Origin: Hwangdonia seohaensis
GTDB lineage: Bacteria > Bacteroidota > Bacteroidia > Flavobacteriales > Flavobacteriaceae
Direction: 5' to 3'
DNA: 64,000 bases
Assembly: GCF_031932625.1 (NCBI RefSeq)
Contig: NZ_JAVSCK010000002.1
Location: forward strand, 558,001 to 622,000
The notes under the pieces are model-generated. The model worked only from the letters and a program-made list of their open reading frames with translations, was not told the DNA's origin and searched no databases. A program made the translations under genes and the position numbers. This document shows positions 26,452 to 35,214 of this stretch, one piece after another; position 1 is the first letter of the stretch, and each line of letters opens with the position of its first letter.

Positions 26452-29400
26452 ATGAATAATTTCAAGTTAATAATAGTACTCCTAGGGTTTCTAATGGTAT
26501 CCTGTAGTCAAAAAAAAGACCCATTGTTTATTAGTGCCGCATCGCAAAATACGGGACTCAACTTTAAAAACACCATTACCGAAACCAACGATTTAAACAT
26601 TTTAGATTACATCTATTTTTACAACGGAGGCGGTGTTGCCATTGGAGATATAAACAATGATGGCTTACAAGATATTTTCTTGTCCGGTAATCAAGTAAAA
26701 AACAAACTATACCTAAATAAAGGAAACCTTCAGTTTGAAGACATTACGGATAAAGCCAATGTTGGCGGTAATAGCTCTTGGAATACTGGTGCCATTATGG
26801 GCGATGTAAATGGCGACGGTCTTTTAGATATTTACGTTTGTGCGGTTGTGGGCTTAAACGGTTTTAACGGGCATAACGAACTTTACATTAATAATGGCGA
26901 CGAAACCTTTACCGAAAAGGCAGCCCAGTACAAACTCGATTTTCAATCTTACAGCACTTCTGCAGCGTTTTTGGATTATGATTTAGATGGGGATTTAGAC
27001 CTCTATCTTTTAAACCATGCGGTGCATACTGACGATTCGTACAAAGGGGTTAGCATACGCCAAAAAAGAAATGATAAAACAGGCGATAAACTGCTGCGAA
27101 ATGATGGCGGGACCTTTACCGATGTAAGCGAAATTGCCGGTATTATTGGAAGTATTAGCGGTTACGGTTTAGGTGTTAGCATTGCCGATTTTAATCAGGA
27201 TGCCTATCCGGACATTTATGTGGGCAATGATTTTTATGAAGATGATTACTATTATTTGAATAATGGCGATGGTACTTTTTCCGAGAAATTAAGAGAGTAT
27301 TTTGGGCATGCCAGCAGGTTTTCCATGGGAAATGATGCGGCAGATATAAACCATGATGGTTGGCCAGACCTCATGTCGTTGGATATGTTGCCCGAAGACG
27401 AAGTGGTTTTAAAATCCTCGCAAGGCGATGATAACGTGCAAACGCAAAACGTTAGAAAGCTAATGTTTGGTTATCATTATCAATTTACACGAAATATGCT
27501 GCATGTAAATCAGCAAAATTCAAACTATTTGGAAACCGGATTGTTAAGCGGTGTTGCCGCAACCGATTGGAGCTGGAGTTGTCTTTTTGCAGATTTTAAC
27601 CAAGATGGAATGCAAGATATTTTTGTAACCAACGGCATATTAAAACGCCCCAACGATTTAGATTTTACCAACTTCTTTTCAAACGATAAAATCCAGAACA
27701 ATATAAACGATTCCAAATTAATGAATCAGGAAGCCTTGGACGCTATGCCATCTGGAAAAGTTAGCAATTATATGTTTAAAGGCAATGACAATTTAGTTTT
27801 CAAAGATGTTTCAGAACAATGGATTCCCGATGAAAAACTGGTCTCCGGGGCAACCGCTTTGGCAGATTTGGATAACGATGGCGATTTGGATATTGTGGTA
27901 AGTAATCTTAATGAAAAAGTTTCGCTATACGTTAACCAAACTAATAATCAGCCAATAAACAAAACCAATTACCTCAAAATAAAATTTAATTATACCAACC
28001 CAAACGCTTTTGGTATTGGCACCAAGGTTTTCGCATATCACCAGGGCAAACTTCAGTATAAAGAACTATACACGGCTAGAGGTTTTCAATCCTCTTCGGA
28101 ACCCATCATTCATTTTGGTTTTGATACGATTAAAAACATAGATTCCTTAAAAATAATATGGCCCAATAAAACGAGCCAAACCATTAAAAATGTGGCGTTG
28201 AACCAGACCTTAACCGTAATACCTAGCGGAACAACACCTTTTGATTACAAGTCGCTTTTAAATGATCAAAAAAAACTGTTTAAAAAATTAGATGATAATT
28301 TAGGCATTGATTTTACACATGTTGAAGACAAATATCTCGATTTTAACCGACAGAAGCTTATTCCGTACCGCGTTTCCGATCGAGGGCCAGCGATTGCCGT
28401 TGGGGATTTAAATAACGATGGAAAAGAGGATGTTTATTTTGGTGGCTCAAAACAAAAGGCATCAAAAGTGTTTTTTCAAACAGATACTGCCTTTGCCGAA
28501 AAAAGAATAAATAGTGTGGCTAACGATTCGATAAAAGAGGATGTCGCGGCTATTATTGCCGATTTTAATAACGATGGGAAAAACGATATCATTATTGGAT
28601 CTGGCGGTGGCGATTATTCAAATAAAACCAAACCACTGCTCGATAGTTATTTTTTACAAAATAATAATGATTTTATAAGTGAAACGTTTCCTGAATTTTA
28701 CGAAAATGCTTCGGTAATAATTGCAAATGATTTTGATAATGATGACGATTTGGATGTTTTTATCGGGAGCAATGCCGTGTCAAACGATTTTGGCAGTATT
28801 CCCAATTCTTATATTTTAAAAAACGAAAACGGCAATTTTGCAATAGTAGAAAATGAAGCCCTGCAAAAAGCCGGAATGATTACCGATGCCGTTTGGGATG
28901 ACTATAATAATGATGGTCAAGTTGATTTAATTGTAGTTGGCGAATGGATGGCGCCAAAATTCTTTAAAAACAATAATGGCGTTTTTACCGAAGAACAGCT
29001 TATTGATTCTAGCTTAAATGGACTTTGGCGACAAATTATACCTTTTGATATTGATAATGATGGCGACACAGATTACCTTTTAGGAAATTGGGGCACCAAC
29101 TCAAAATTTAAAGCTTCACCCGAACACCCCATGCGTATGTATCACGCCGATTTTGATGGAAACGGGCGCACTGAAACCATAGTGTGCACCTACCGAAATG
29201 GCGCATATTATCCACTATTGGGTCTGGATGAACTTGCAGGTCAACTGGTTAAATTGCATAAAATATTTACAGCTTACAAAGATTTTGCCGGTCAACCCAT
29301 TGAGGCTATTTTAGGTAAAAAAAATCTTGAAAAAGCCACTGTTTTGGAGGTTGACGAGCTTAAATCGGGTTACCTAAAAAACGAAAACAATCACTTTACG

Positions 29401-29715
29401 TTCGTGCCTTTTAAAAATGAATTGCAAGTATCGCCCATAACATCATTTTTAAGTTTCGATTTTGATTCCGATGGACAAGATGAAGTTTTGGCTGCAGGAA
29501 ATTATTTTGGTGTTACACCCTTTCATGGTAAATTCGATGCCTTCCCGGGAGCACTCATTAAAAATGAAAATGACATGGTTTTAGGCAATAAAATAGGACT
29601 CGATTTTAGCGATAAGGCCATAAAAGGTTTAAACATCATTCATTTGGATGAAAAACCGTATTTGTTAGTCACAATCAATAACAACAAGGCTCAGGTTTAC
29701 CAACTTTTAAAATAG
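26452..29715 (+). CDS. FG-GAP/VCBS repeat lipoprotein with ASPIC/UnbV domain
   Basis: The 1087-residue surface or periplasmic lipoprotein has a lipobox ending MVSC with C18 lipidated. About fourteen DxNxDGxxD calcium-type motifs (for example DINNDGLQDIF, DVNGDGLLDIY, DLDNDGDLDIV, DFNNDGKNDII, DIDNDGDTDYL) form two beta-propellers. Between them, about 530-600, lies the ASPIC/UnbV segment (KELYTARGFQSSSEPIIHFGF, IDSLKIIWPNKTSQTI). Such proteins resemble integrin-alpha or CRTAC1 propellers; they have no known enzyme activity and may bind glycans or partner proteins. A haloperoxidase-like lipoprotein gene follows after 13 bases, so the two form an operon. Confidence 0.9.
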   Translation: MNNFKLIIVLLGFLMVSCSQKKDPLFISAASQNTGLNFKNTITETNDLNILDYIYFYNGGGVAIGDINNDGLQDIFLSGNQVKNKLYLNKGNLQFEDITDKANVGGNSSWNTGAIMGDVNGDGLLDIYVCAVVGLNGFNGHNELYINNGDETFTEKAAQYKLDFQSYSTSAAFLDYDLDGDLDLYLLNHAVHTDDSYKGVSIRQKRNDKTGDKLLRNDGGTFTDVSEIAGIIGSISGYGLGVSIADFNQDAYPDIYVGNDFYEDDYYYLNNGDGTFSEKLREYFGHASRFSMGNDAADINHDGWPDLMSLDMLPEDEVVLKSSQGDDNVQTQNVRKLMFGYHYQFTRNMLHVNQQNSNYLETGLLSGVAATDWSWSCLFADFNQDGMQDIFVTNGILKRPNDLDFTNFFSNDKIQNNINDSKLMNQEALDAMPSGKVSNYMFKGNDNLVFKDVSEQWIPDEKLVSGATALADLDNDGDLDIVVSNLNEKVSLYVNQTNNQPINKTNYLKIKFNYTNPNAFGIGTKVFAYHQGKLQYKELYTARGFQSSSEPIIHFGFDTIKNIDSLKIIWPNKTSQTIKNVALNQTLTVIPSGTTPFDYKSLLNDQKKLFKKLDDNLGIDFTHVEDKYLDFNRQKLIPYRVSDRGPAIAVGDLNNDGKEDVYFGGSKQKASKVFFQTDTAFAEKRINSVANDSIKEDVAAIIADFNNDGKNDIIIGSGGGDYSNKTKPLLDSYFLQNNNDFISETFPEFYENASVIIANDFDNDDDLDVFIGSNAVSNDFGSIPNSYILKNENGNFAIVENEALQKAGMITDAVWDDYNNDGQVDLIVVGEWMAPKFFKNNNGVFTEEQLIDSSLNGLWRQIIPFDIDNDGDTDYLLGNWGTNSKFKASPEHPMRMYHADFDGNGRTETIVCTYRNGAYYPLLGLDELAGQLVKLHKIFTAYKDFAGQPIEAILGKKNLEKATVLEVDELKSGYLKNENNHFTFVPFKNELQVSPITSFLSFDFDSDGQDEVLAAGNYFGVTPFHGKFDAFPGALIKNENDMVLGNKIGLDFSDKAIKGLNIIHLDEKPYLLVTINNNKAQVYQLLK

Positions 29716-29728
29716 CTTTTTATAAAAT

Positions 29729-31063
29729 ATGAAATTAAAAAAAGTTTCCGTTTTACTACTTTTATTGGGTATATGCGTTACCTCGTGCAAAGACAGCGCA
29801 GAGCCTATAGTCATAACTCCCAACCATTTTCACGCTTCGGTAGATAAGGTTATCGAAGTTATGGTACACGATATATTTTCACCGCCCGTGGCTAGTCGAA
29901 TATTTGCTTACCCCAATATTGCGGCTTACGAAATTATGGCTCAAAACGATAGCACATATCAGTCGCTCAAAGGGCAGATTACACATTTAAAAGATATTCC
30001 CAAGCCTGATGATTCCAAAACAATTAATTATCCATTAGCTGCTTTAATGACGCATATTGAAGTTAGTAAGCGGTTGATTTTTTCCGAACAGCGCATCGAA
30101 GCCTTTCGCGATAGCTTATACCACATTTGGGAATCTAAAAACAAAGCAGAGTTTGACGCATCAAAAAACTACGCTTTACAGGTCTCTAACTTTATTACAG
30201 ATTGGTTAAATAACGACAATTACAGTCAAACCCGAACCATGAACAAATTCGACCTCGACCCCAATAACGAAGCTCGATGGCAACCCACGCCACCCGCTTA
30301 TATGGACGGTTTAGAACCACATTGGGGCAAAATACGTCCGTTTGTTATAGATTCAGCTTCACAGTACAGACCGGTTCCGCCACCTCCATTTTCAATGGAT
30401 GAAGATTCAAATTTCTATAAAGAACTCAAGGAAGTTTACGACATCAGCAATAAAATAACTGAAGATGGCGATGAATCCGAAGAAGTATTAATAGCCCGAT
30501 TTTGGGATTGCAACCCCTACGTTTCGGTAACCCGTGGCCATTTAATGTTTGCTGTAAAAAAAATCACTCCGGGGGCACATTGGATTGGTATCACAAAAAT
30601 TGCCTGTAAAACCGAAGATGCCGATTTTAACCGTACCGTTTTTGCCTATACAAAAACCTCTATAGCCATTGCCGATGCCTTTATTAGCTGTTGGGACGAA
30701 AAGTACCGAAGTAACTTGGTGCGCCCCGAAACGCTGATTAACAAATATTGGGACGACGATTGGAAACCCATTTTACAAACTCCGCCATTTCCGGAATACA
30801 CGAGCGGACATTCGGTAGTTTCCGGTGCTGCATCAACAGTGTTGACAGCCATTTTTGGAGACGATTTTAGCTTTTTAGACGATACAGAAACTGCTTATGG
30901 CCTGCCAATCCGTCCATTTCCTTCCTTTAATGTCGCCGCTCAAGAAGCCGCTATAAGTAGGATGTATGGTGGTATTCACTATAGAGCTGCTGTAGAAGTG
31001 GGCATAGGTCAAGGCATAAAAATTGGCGATTTGGTAAACGTCCGTTTACAGATGAAAAATTAG
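29729..31063 (+). CDS. Vanadium-dependent haloperoxidase / PAP2-type phosphatase lipoprotein
   Basis: The 444-residue lipoprotein (lipobox VTSC, C20) has the vanadate/phosphate pocket of the VHPO-PAP2 superfamily: K325-x6-R332-P in EKYRSNLVRP, TSGH (358-361) and SR-x5-H (S410, R411, H417). The usual PSGH has Thr for Pro, and the Asp three residues after the last His is Ala (HYRAA). Both changes occur in haloperoxidase-like members. It may oxidise halides with peroxide or act as an acid phosphatase; sequence alone does not decide. It is co-transcribed with the FG-GAP lipoprotein 13 bases upstream. Confidence 0.85.
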   Translation: MKLKKVSVLLLLLGICVTSCKDSAEPIVITPNHFHASVDKVIEVMVHDIFSPPVASRIFAYPNIAAYEIMAQNDSTYQSLKGQITHLKDIPKPDDSKTINYPLAALMTHIEVSKRLIFSEQRIEAFRDSLYHIWESKNKAEFDASKNYALQVSNFITDWLNNDNYSQTRTMNKFDLDPNNEARWQPTPPAYMDGLEPHWGKIRPFVIDSASQYRPVPPPPFSMDEDSNFYKELKEVYDISNKITEDGDESEEVLIARFWDCNPYVSVTRGHLMFAVKKITPGAHWIGITKIACKTEDADFNRTVFAYTKTSIAIADAFISCWDEKYRSNLVRPETLINKYWDDDWKPILQTPPFPEYTSGHSVVSGAASTVLTAIFGDDFSFLDDTETAYGLPIRPFPSFNVAAQEAAISRMYGGIHYRAAVEVGIGQGIKIGDLVNVRLQMKN

Positions 31064-31161
31064 AATTGTTTCTTGGTGTCGTACTCGAATCAAGGCAAAT
31101 ATCTAATTCCAAATCTTAATACTCTAAATAAAACTTCACAAGATTTTAACATCTAAAATCG

Positions 31162-31169
31162 TATCTTTG
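31162..31169 (+). promoter_or_regulatory. Putative -7 box for uvrA
   Basis: TATCTTTG matches TAnnTTTG. Transcription would begin about 31176, which excludes the in-frame ATG at 31167 and supports the ATG at 31185 as the uvrA start. Confidence 0.6.
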
Positions 31170-31184
31170 CAACTTTGCATTTCT

Positions 31185-34016
31185 ATGACCAATTTCGAAG
31201 AATCTATTGAAGTAAAAGGCGCACGCGTTCACAATCTTAAAAACATTGATGTGTCCATTCCACGTGAAAAACTCGTAGTTATTACGGGTTTGTCGGGTAG
31301 CGGAAAATCATCTTTAGCTTTCGATACCATTTATGCCGAAGGGCAACGCCGTTACATTGAAACCTTTTCGGCTTATGCCAGACAATTTTTAGGTGGATTG
31401 GAACGACCGGATGTGGATAAAATTGATGGCCTATCCCCCGTTATTGCCATAGAGCAAAAAACAACCAGCAAGTCGCCACGCTCTACCGTTGGTACTATTA
31501 CCGAGATTTACGACTTTTTGCGCTTGCTTTTTGCGCGTGCCAGTGATGCCTATAGCTACAACACAGGCGACAAAATGGTAAGTTATAACGACGAACAAAT
31601 TAAAGAACTCATCATTAGTGATTTTAGCGGAAAACGCATCAATATTCTCGCTCCGGTTGTACGTTCCCGTAAAGGGCATTATCGCGAATTATTCGAGCAA
31701 ATTGGCAAGCAAGGCTTTGTAAAGGTGCGAACCGATGGCGAAATTCGGGATATTGTTAAGGGCATGAAACTCGATCGATACAAAACCCATGATATTGAGA
31801 TTGTTATCGACAGATTGGTTATTGACCAAACCGTAGATAACGACAAACGGCTTACCGAAACCATAAACACGGCTATGTACCATGGCGACGATGTGCTTTT
31901 GGTAATCGATCAAGATACTCAGGAAGCGCGCTATTTTAGCCGAAATTTAATGTGCCCATCATCTGGGATTTCATATCCAAATCCGGAGCCAAACAATTTT
32001 TCTTTCAACTCGCCAAAAGGCGCCTGTTCAAATTGTAACGGTATTGGGGAGTTGTATCAAGTTAACGAAGGCAAAATTATTCCAGACGATTCGCTGTCCA
32101 TAAAAAGCGGTGCATTAGCGCCTCATGGCCCAGAAAAAAACTCATGGATTTTCAAGCAATTTGAAACCATTGCGCAACGTTTCGATTTTAAATTAACCGA
32201 CCCTTTTAAAACTATTCCCGAAGAAGCCAAACACATGATTCTGTACGGTGGCAACGAAAAGTTTTCAGTTGAAAGTAAAACTTTGGGCGTTACTCGCGAT
32301 TATAAGATAGATTTTGAAGGTGTTGCAATCTTTATTGAAAACCAATACAAAACGGCCGAATCGCGCTCTCTTAAACGTTGGGCAAAAGATTATATGGATA
32401 AGATTAAATGTCCAGTTTGCGAAGGTTCTCGATTGAAAAAGGAGTCGATTTACTTCAAAATAAACAATAAAAACATAGCAGAACTTGCCAATAAGGATAT
32501 TGTTGAATTAGCCGATTGGTTTAACGATTTGCACAATCACCTATCGGAAAAACAATTAAAAATAGCCGAAGAAGTTGTCAAGGAAATTAAATCGCGACTT
32601 CAATTTTTATTAGATGTTGGCTTAGATTATTTAGCCTTAAATAGAAGCTCAAAATCACTTTCAGGAGGCGAGGCACAGCGCATTCGCTTAGCAACCCAAA
32701 TAGGCTCACAATTGGTTGGTGTGCTTTATATTTTAGACGAACCAAGTATAGGGTTGCATCAGCGCGATAACGAAAAACTCATCAATTCATTAATCGCGTT
32801 ACGCGATATTGGGAACTCCATCATAGTGGTTGAACACGACAAGGATATGATTGAGCGATCGGATTACGTAATTGATATTGGTCCAAAAGCAGGGAAATAT
32901 GGTGGCGAAATAATCAGTATTGGAAATCCGGACGAATTAAAAGCGCACGATACACTTACTGCCGATTATTTAAACGGCAAAAAAGAAATTGAAATCCCCA
33001 AAAAGCGCAGAAAAGGAAATGGTAAATTTTTAGAGCTTAAAGGCTGTACCGGGAATAACTTGAAAAATGTTTCGGTTAAGTTTCCTTTGGGGAAAATGAT
33101 TGGTGTTACCGGTGTTTCCGGTAGTGGAAAATCGACGTTAATCAACGAAACGCTCTACCCTATTTTAAATGCGCATTACTTTAATGGCGTTAAAAAACCC
33201 ATGCCCTATAAAAGCATTAAAGGCTTGGAACATATTGATAAGGTTATCGATATTAACCAATCCCCAATTGGGCGAACACCGCGCAGCAACCCCGTAACCT
33301 ATACAGGGACGTTTAGCGAAATTAGGGCCTTATACGCTAAAATTCCCGAAGCGATGATTCGTGGCTACAAAGCGGGTCGTTTTAGTTTTAACGTCGCTGG
33401 CGGACGTTGTGAAACTTGTAAAGGCGGTGGATTGCGAGTGATAGAAATGAATTTTCTTCCCGATGTTTATGTCGAGTGCGAAACCTGTCAGGGCAAACGC
33501 TTTAACCGTGAAACCTTGGAAATCCGTTACAAAGGAAAATCGATTAGTGATGTTTTAAACATGACGATTAACGAAGCGGTTTCATTTTTCGAGCATATCC
33601 CAAAAATTAGCAGAAAACTTAAAACCATAAAGGATGTTGGCCTGGGCTACATCACATTGGGGCAGCAAAGCACAACACTTTCCGGTGGCGAAGCACAGCG
33701 CATAAAACTTGCTACCGAATTAAGCAAACGCGATACCGGTAACACCTTTTATATTTTAGACGAACCTACTACCGGTCTTCATTTTGAAGACATTAGAGTA
33801 CTCATGATTGTGCTCAACAAGCTCGTAAACAAAGGCAATACAGTCTTGATAATTGAACATAATTTAGATGTTATTAAAACAGTTGATCACATCATTGATA
33901 TTGGCTACGAAGGCGGAAAAGGTGGCGGACAAATCATTGTTGAAGGGTCACCCGAAGACATTATTAAACATAAAAAAAGCTATACGGCTAAGTTTCTTAA
34001 AAAAGAATTACAGTAG
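31185..34016 (+). CDS. uvrA: UvrABC system protein A (excinuclease ABC subunit A)
   Basis: The 943-residue DNA-damage recognition ATPase has two ABC modules. The first Walker A is GLSGSGKSS (about 34-42) and the second GVSGSGKST (about 640). Signatures SLSGGEAQRIRLATQ and TLSGGEAQRIKLATE are present, with Walker B ILDEPSIGLH and ILDEPTTGLH. Zinc-binding CxxC pairs appear in CSNCNG, CPVC and the C-terminal CETCKGG ... CETCQGK finger. Length matches E. coli UvrA (940). The start is set at the second Met, because the upstream -7 box would place the longer start before the transcript. It is monocistronic. Confidence 0.96.
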   Translation: MTNFEESIEVKGARVHNLKNIDVSIPREKLVVITGLSGSGKSSLAFDTIYAEGQRRYIETFSAYARQFLGGLERPDVDKIDGLSPVIAIEQKTTSKSPRSTVGTITEIYDFLRLLFARASDAYSYNTGDKMVSYNDEQIKELIISDFSGKRINILAPVVRSRKGHYRELFEQIGKQGFVKVRTDGEIRDIVKGMKLDRYKTHDIEIVIDRLVIDQTVDNDKRLTETINTAMYHGDDVLLVIDQDTQEARYFSRNLMCPSSGISYPNPEPNNFSFNSPKGACSNCNGIGELYQVNEGKIIPDDSLSIKSGALAPHGPEKNSWIFKQFETIAQRFDFKLTDPFKTIPEEAKHMILYGGNEKFSVESKTLGVTRDYKIDFEGVAIFIENQYKTAESRSLKRWAKDYMDKIKCPVCEGSRLKKESIYFKINNKNIAELANKDIVELADWFNDLHNHLSEKQLKIAEEVVKEIKSRLQFLLDVGLDYLALNRSSKSLSGGEAQRIRLATQIGSQLVGVLYILDEPSIGLHQRDNEKLINSLIALRDIGNSIIVVEHDKDMIERSDYVIDIGPKAGKYGGEIISIGNPDELKAHDTLTADYLNGKKEIEIPKKRRKGNGKFLELKGCTGNNLKNVSVKFPLGKMIGVTGVSGSGKSTLINETLYPILNAHYFNGVKKPMPYKSIKGLEHIDKVIDINQSPIGRTPRSNPVTYTGTFSEIRALYAKIPEAMIRGYKAGRFSFNVAGGRCETCKGGGLRVIEMNFLPDVYVECETCQGKRFNRETLEIRYKGKSISDVLNMTINEAVSFFEHIPKISRKLKTIKDVGLGYITLGQQSTTLSGGEAQRIKLATELSKRDTGNTFYILDEPTTGLHFEDIRVLMIVLNKLVNKGNTVLIIEHNLDVIKTVDHIIDIGYEGGKGGGQIIVEGSPEDIIKHKKSYTAKFLKKELQ

Positions 34017-34108
34017 GTTTTTCATTTTAAAAAGTTAGAATTTATCATCTTTTTTAAATCTCAAATTTCTTTTTTGTATATTTAATTGCTAACACTAAAA
34101 CAATTATT

Positions 34109-34276
34109 ATGAGAAGTTTACTTTGGCTAGTGGCCGTAATTTGTATTATAGTCTGGATTTTGGGCTTTTTTGGTATTGTTCAAGGAATAGGGACAGGCAG
34201 TTTAATTCACATTCTTTTGGTTATTGCAATTATCGCAATACTGTACAACATCATTTCTGGTCGAAAACCATTGTAG
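34109..34276 (+). CDS. Small two-helix membrane protein (lmo0937-like family)
   Basis: The 55-residue gene falls below common ORF cut-offs. It starts MRSLLWLVAVICIIVWILGFFG, has a Gly-rich turn (VQGIGTGS), then a second helix (LIHILLVIAIIAILYNII), and ends with GRKPL. The sequence pattern and length match the lmo0937-type small membrane proteins common in Bacteroidota, often single genes with stress-like expression. It lies between uvrA and a strong palindromic terminator, giving it its own short transcription unit. Confidence 0.8.
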   Translation: MRSLLWLVAVICIIVWILGFFGIVQGIGTGSLIHILLVIAIIAILYNIISGRKPL

Positions 34277-34292
34277 AAATATTATCTGATTT

Positions 34293-34325
34293 AAAAAAGC
34301 AAACCATATGGTTTGCTTTTTTTAT
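34293..34325 (+). terminator. Palindromic intrinsic terminator
   Basis: AAAAAAGCAAACCAT and ATGGTTTGCTTTTTT form a continuous palindrome followed by more T residues, 17 bases after the small membrane gene. It is symmetric and so can also act on the other strand. Confidence 0.88.
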
Positions 34326-34356
34326 GTTTATATTCCTTATATCTCCTATTTTCAAT

Positions 34357-34364
34357 TAAATTTG
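34357..34364 (+). promoter_or_regulatory. Putative -7 box for the LOG-family gene
   Basis: TAAATTTG fits TAnnTTTG, 55 bases before the ATG at 34419. The -33 element is unclear. Confidence 0.4.
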
Positions 34365-34418
34365 CGAACTTGCAACTTGGCTTTTTAAAAGCATTTTAAA
34401 ACAAACTATAAATATTAT

Positions 34419-35108
34419 ATGAGAAAAGAAAAACACCATAAAGGCTGGAACGAAATTAAGACTAACGATTCATGGGCTATTTTTAAAATCATGGGCGAGT
34501 TTGTTAATGGTTATGAAAAACTTAGCAAAATTGGACCATGTATATCCATATTCGGGTCTGCCCGAACAAAACCAGACAATAAATATTACAAACTGGCAGA
34601 AAGCATTGCCAAAAGCATTGTAGAAGCTGGTTACGGTGTTATAACCGGTGGTGGCCCGGGCATTATGGAAGCAGGCAATAAAGGGGCACATTTAGGCGGT
34701 GGCACTTCCGTAGGATTAAATATTGATTTGCCTTTTGAGCAACACGATAACCCGTATATAGACCCTGATAAAAGCTTGGATTTTGATTATTTCTTTGTGC
34801 GCAAGGTTATGTTTGTAAAATACTCCCAAGGCTTTGTGGTTATGCCTGGTGGTTTTGGTACCTTAGATGAACTTTTCGAAGCCATTACACTCATACAAAC
34901 CCACAAAATTGAAAAATTTCCTATTATTTTAGTAAGCACAGAATTTTGGGAGGGCATTTTAGAGTGGATAAAAACAACCTTATTGGATAAATTTCATAAT
35001 ATTTCTGCTGAAGACTTGGACTTAATTCATTTAGTAGATACCGAAGAAGAAATAATTGAAATATTGGACGCTTTTTATAAAGAAACCGATTTAAAGCCCA
35101 ATTTCTAG
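34419..35108 (+). CDS. LOG-family Rossmann-fold protein (TIGR00730, nucleotide 5'-monophosphate phosphoribohydrolase-like)
   Basis: The 229-residue cytosolic protein has GGGPGIMEAGNKGA (77-90) and PGGFGTLDE (143-151), the two signature motifs of the LOG family. Conserved R128/K129 lie in FFVRKVMF. Family enzymes hydrolyse the N-glycosidic bond of nucleoside monophosphates; plant and some bacterial members release cytokinins. Old labels such as lysine decarboxylase are misassignments. An AMP-type nucleosidase role is the safer reading here. It is monocistronic after the 34293 terminator. Confidence 0.88.
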   Translation: MRKEKHHKGWNEIKTNDSWAIFKIMGEFVNGYEKLSKIGPCISIFGSARTKPDNKYYKLAESIAKSIVEAGYGVITGGGPGIMEAGNKGAHLGGGTSVGLNIDLPFEQHDNPYIDPDKSLDFDYFFVRKVMFVKYSQGFVVMPGGFGTLDELFEAITLIQTHKIEKFPIILVSTEFWEGILEWIKTTLLDKFHNISAEDLDLIHLVDTEEEIIEILDAFYKETDLKPNF

Positions 35109-35214
35109 CCACCAAACACCTTATAACCTAAAGGCTTAACCGCTATCCAAACCCTATAATTTTATTATATTGCGACGCCTTATATTATTAACCTTATTAA
35201 TGTTATAAAATAAA

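Noticed and set aside
34419..35108. Lysine decarboxylase annotation for the LOG-family gene
   Set aside because: There is no PLP lysine motif. GGGPGIMEA and PGGFGTLDE define the LOG nucleotide phosphoribohydrolase-like family.
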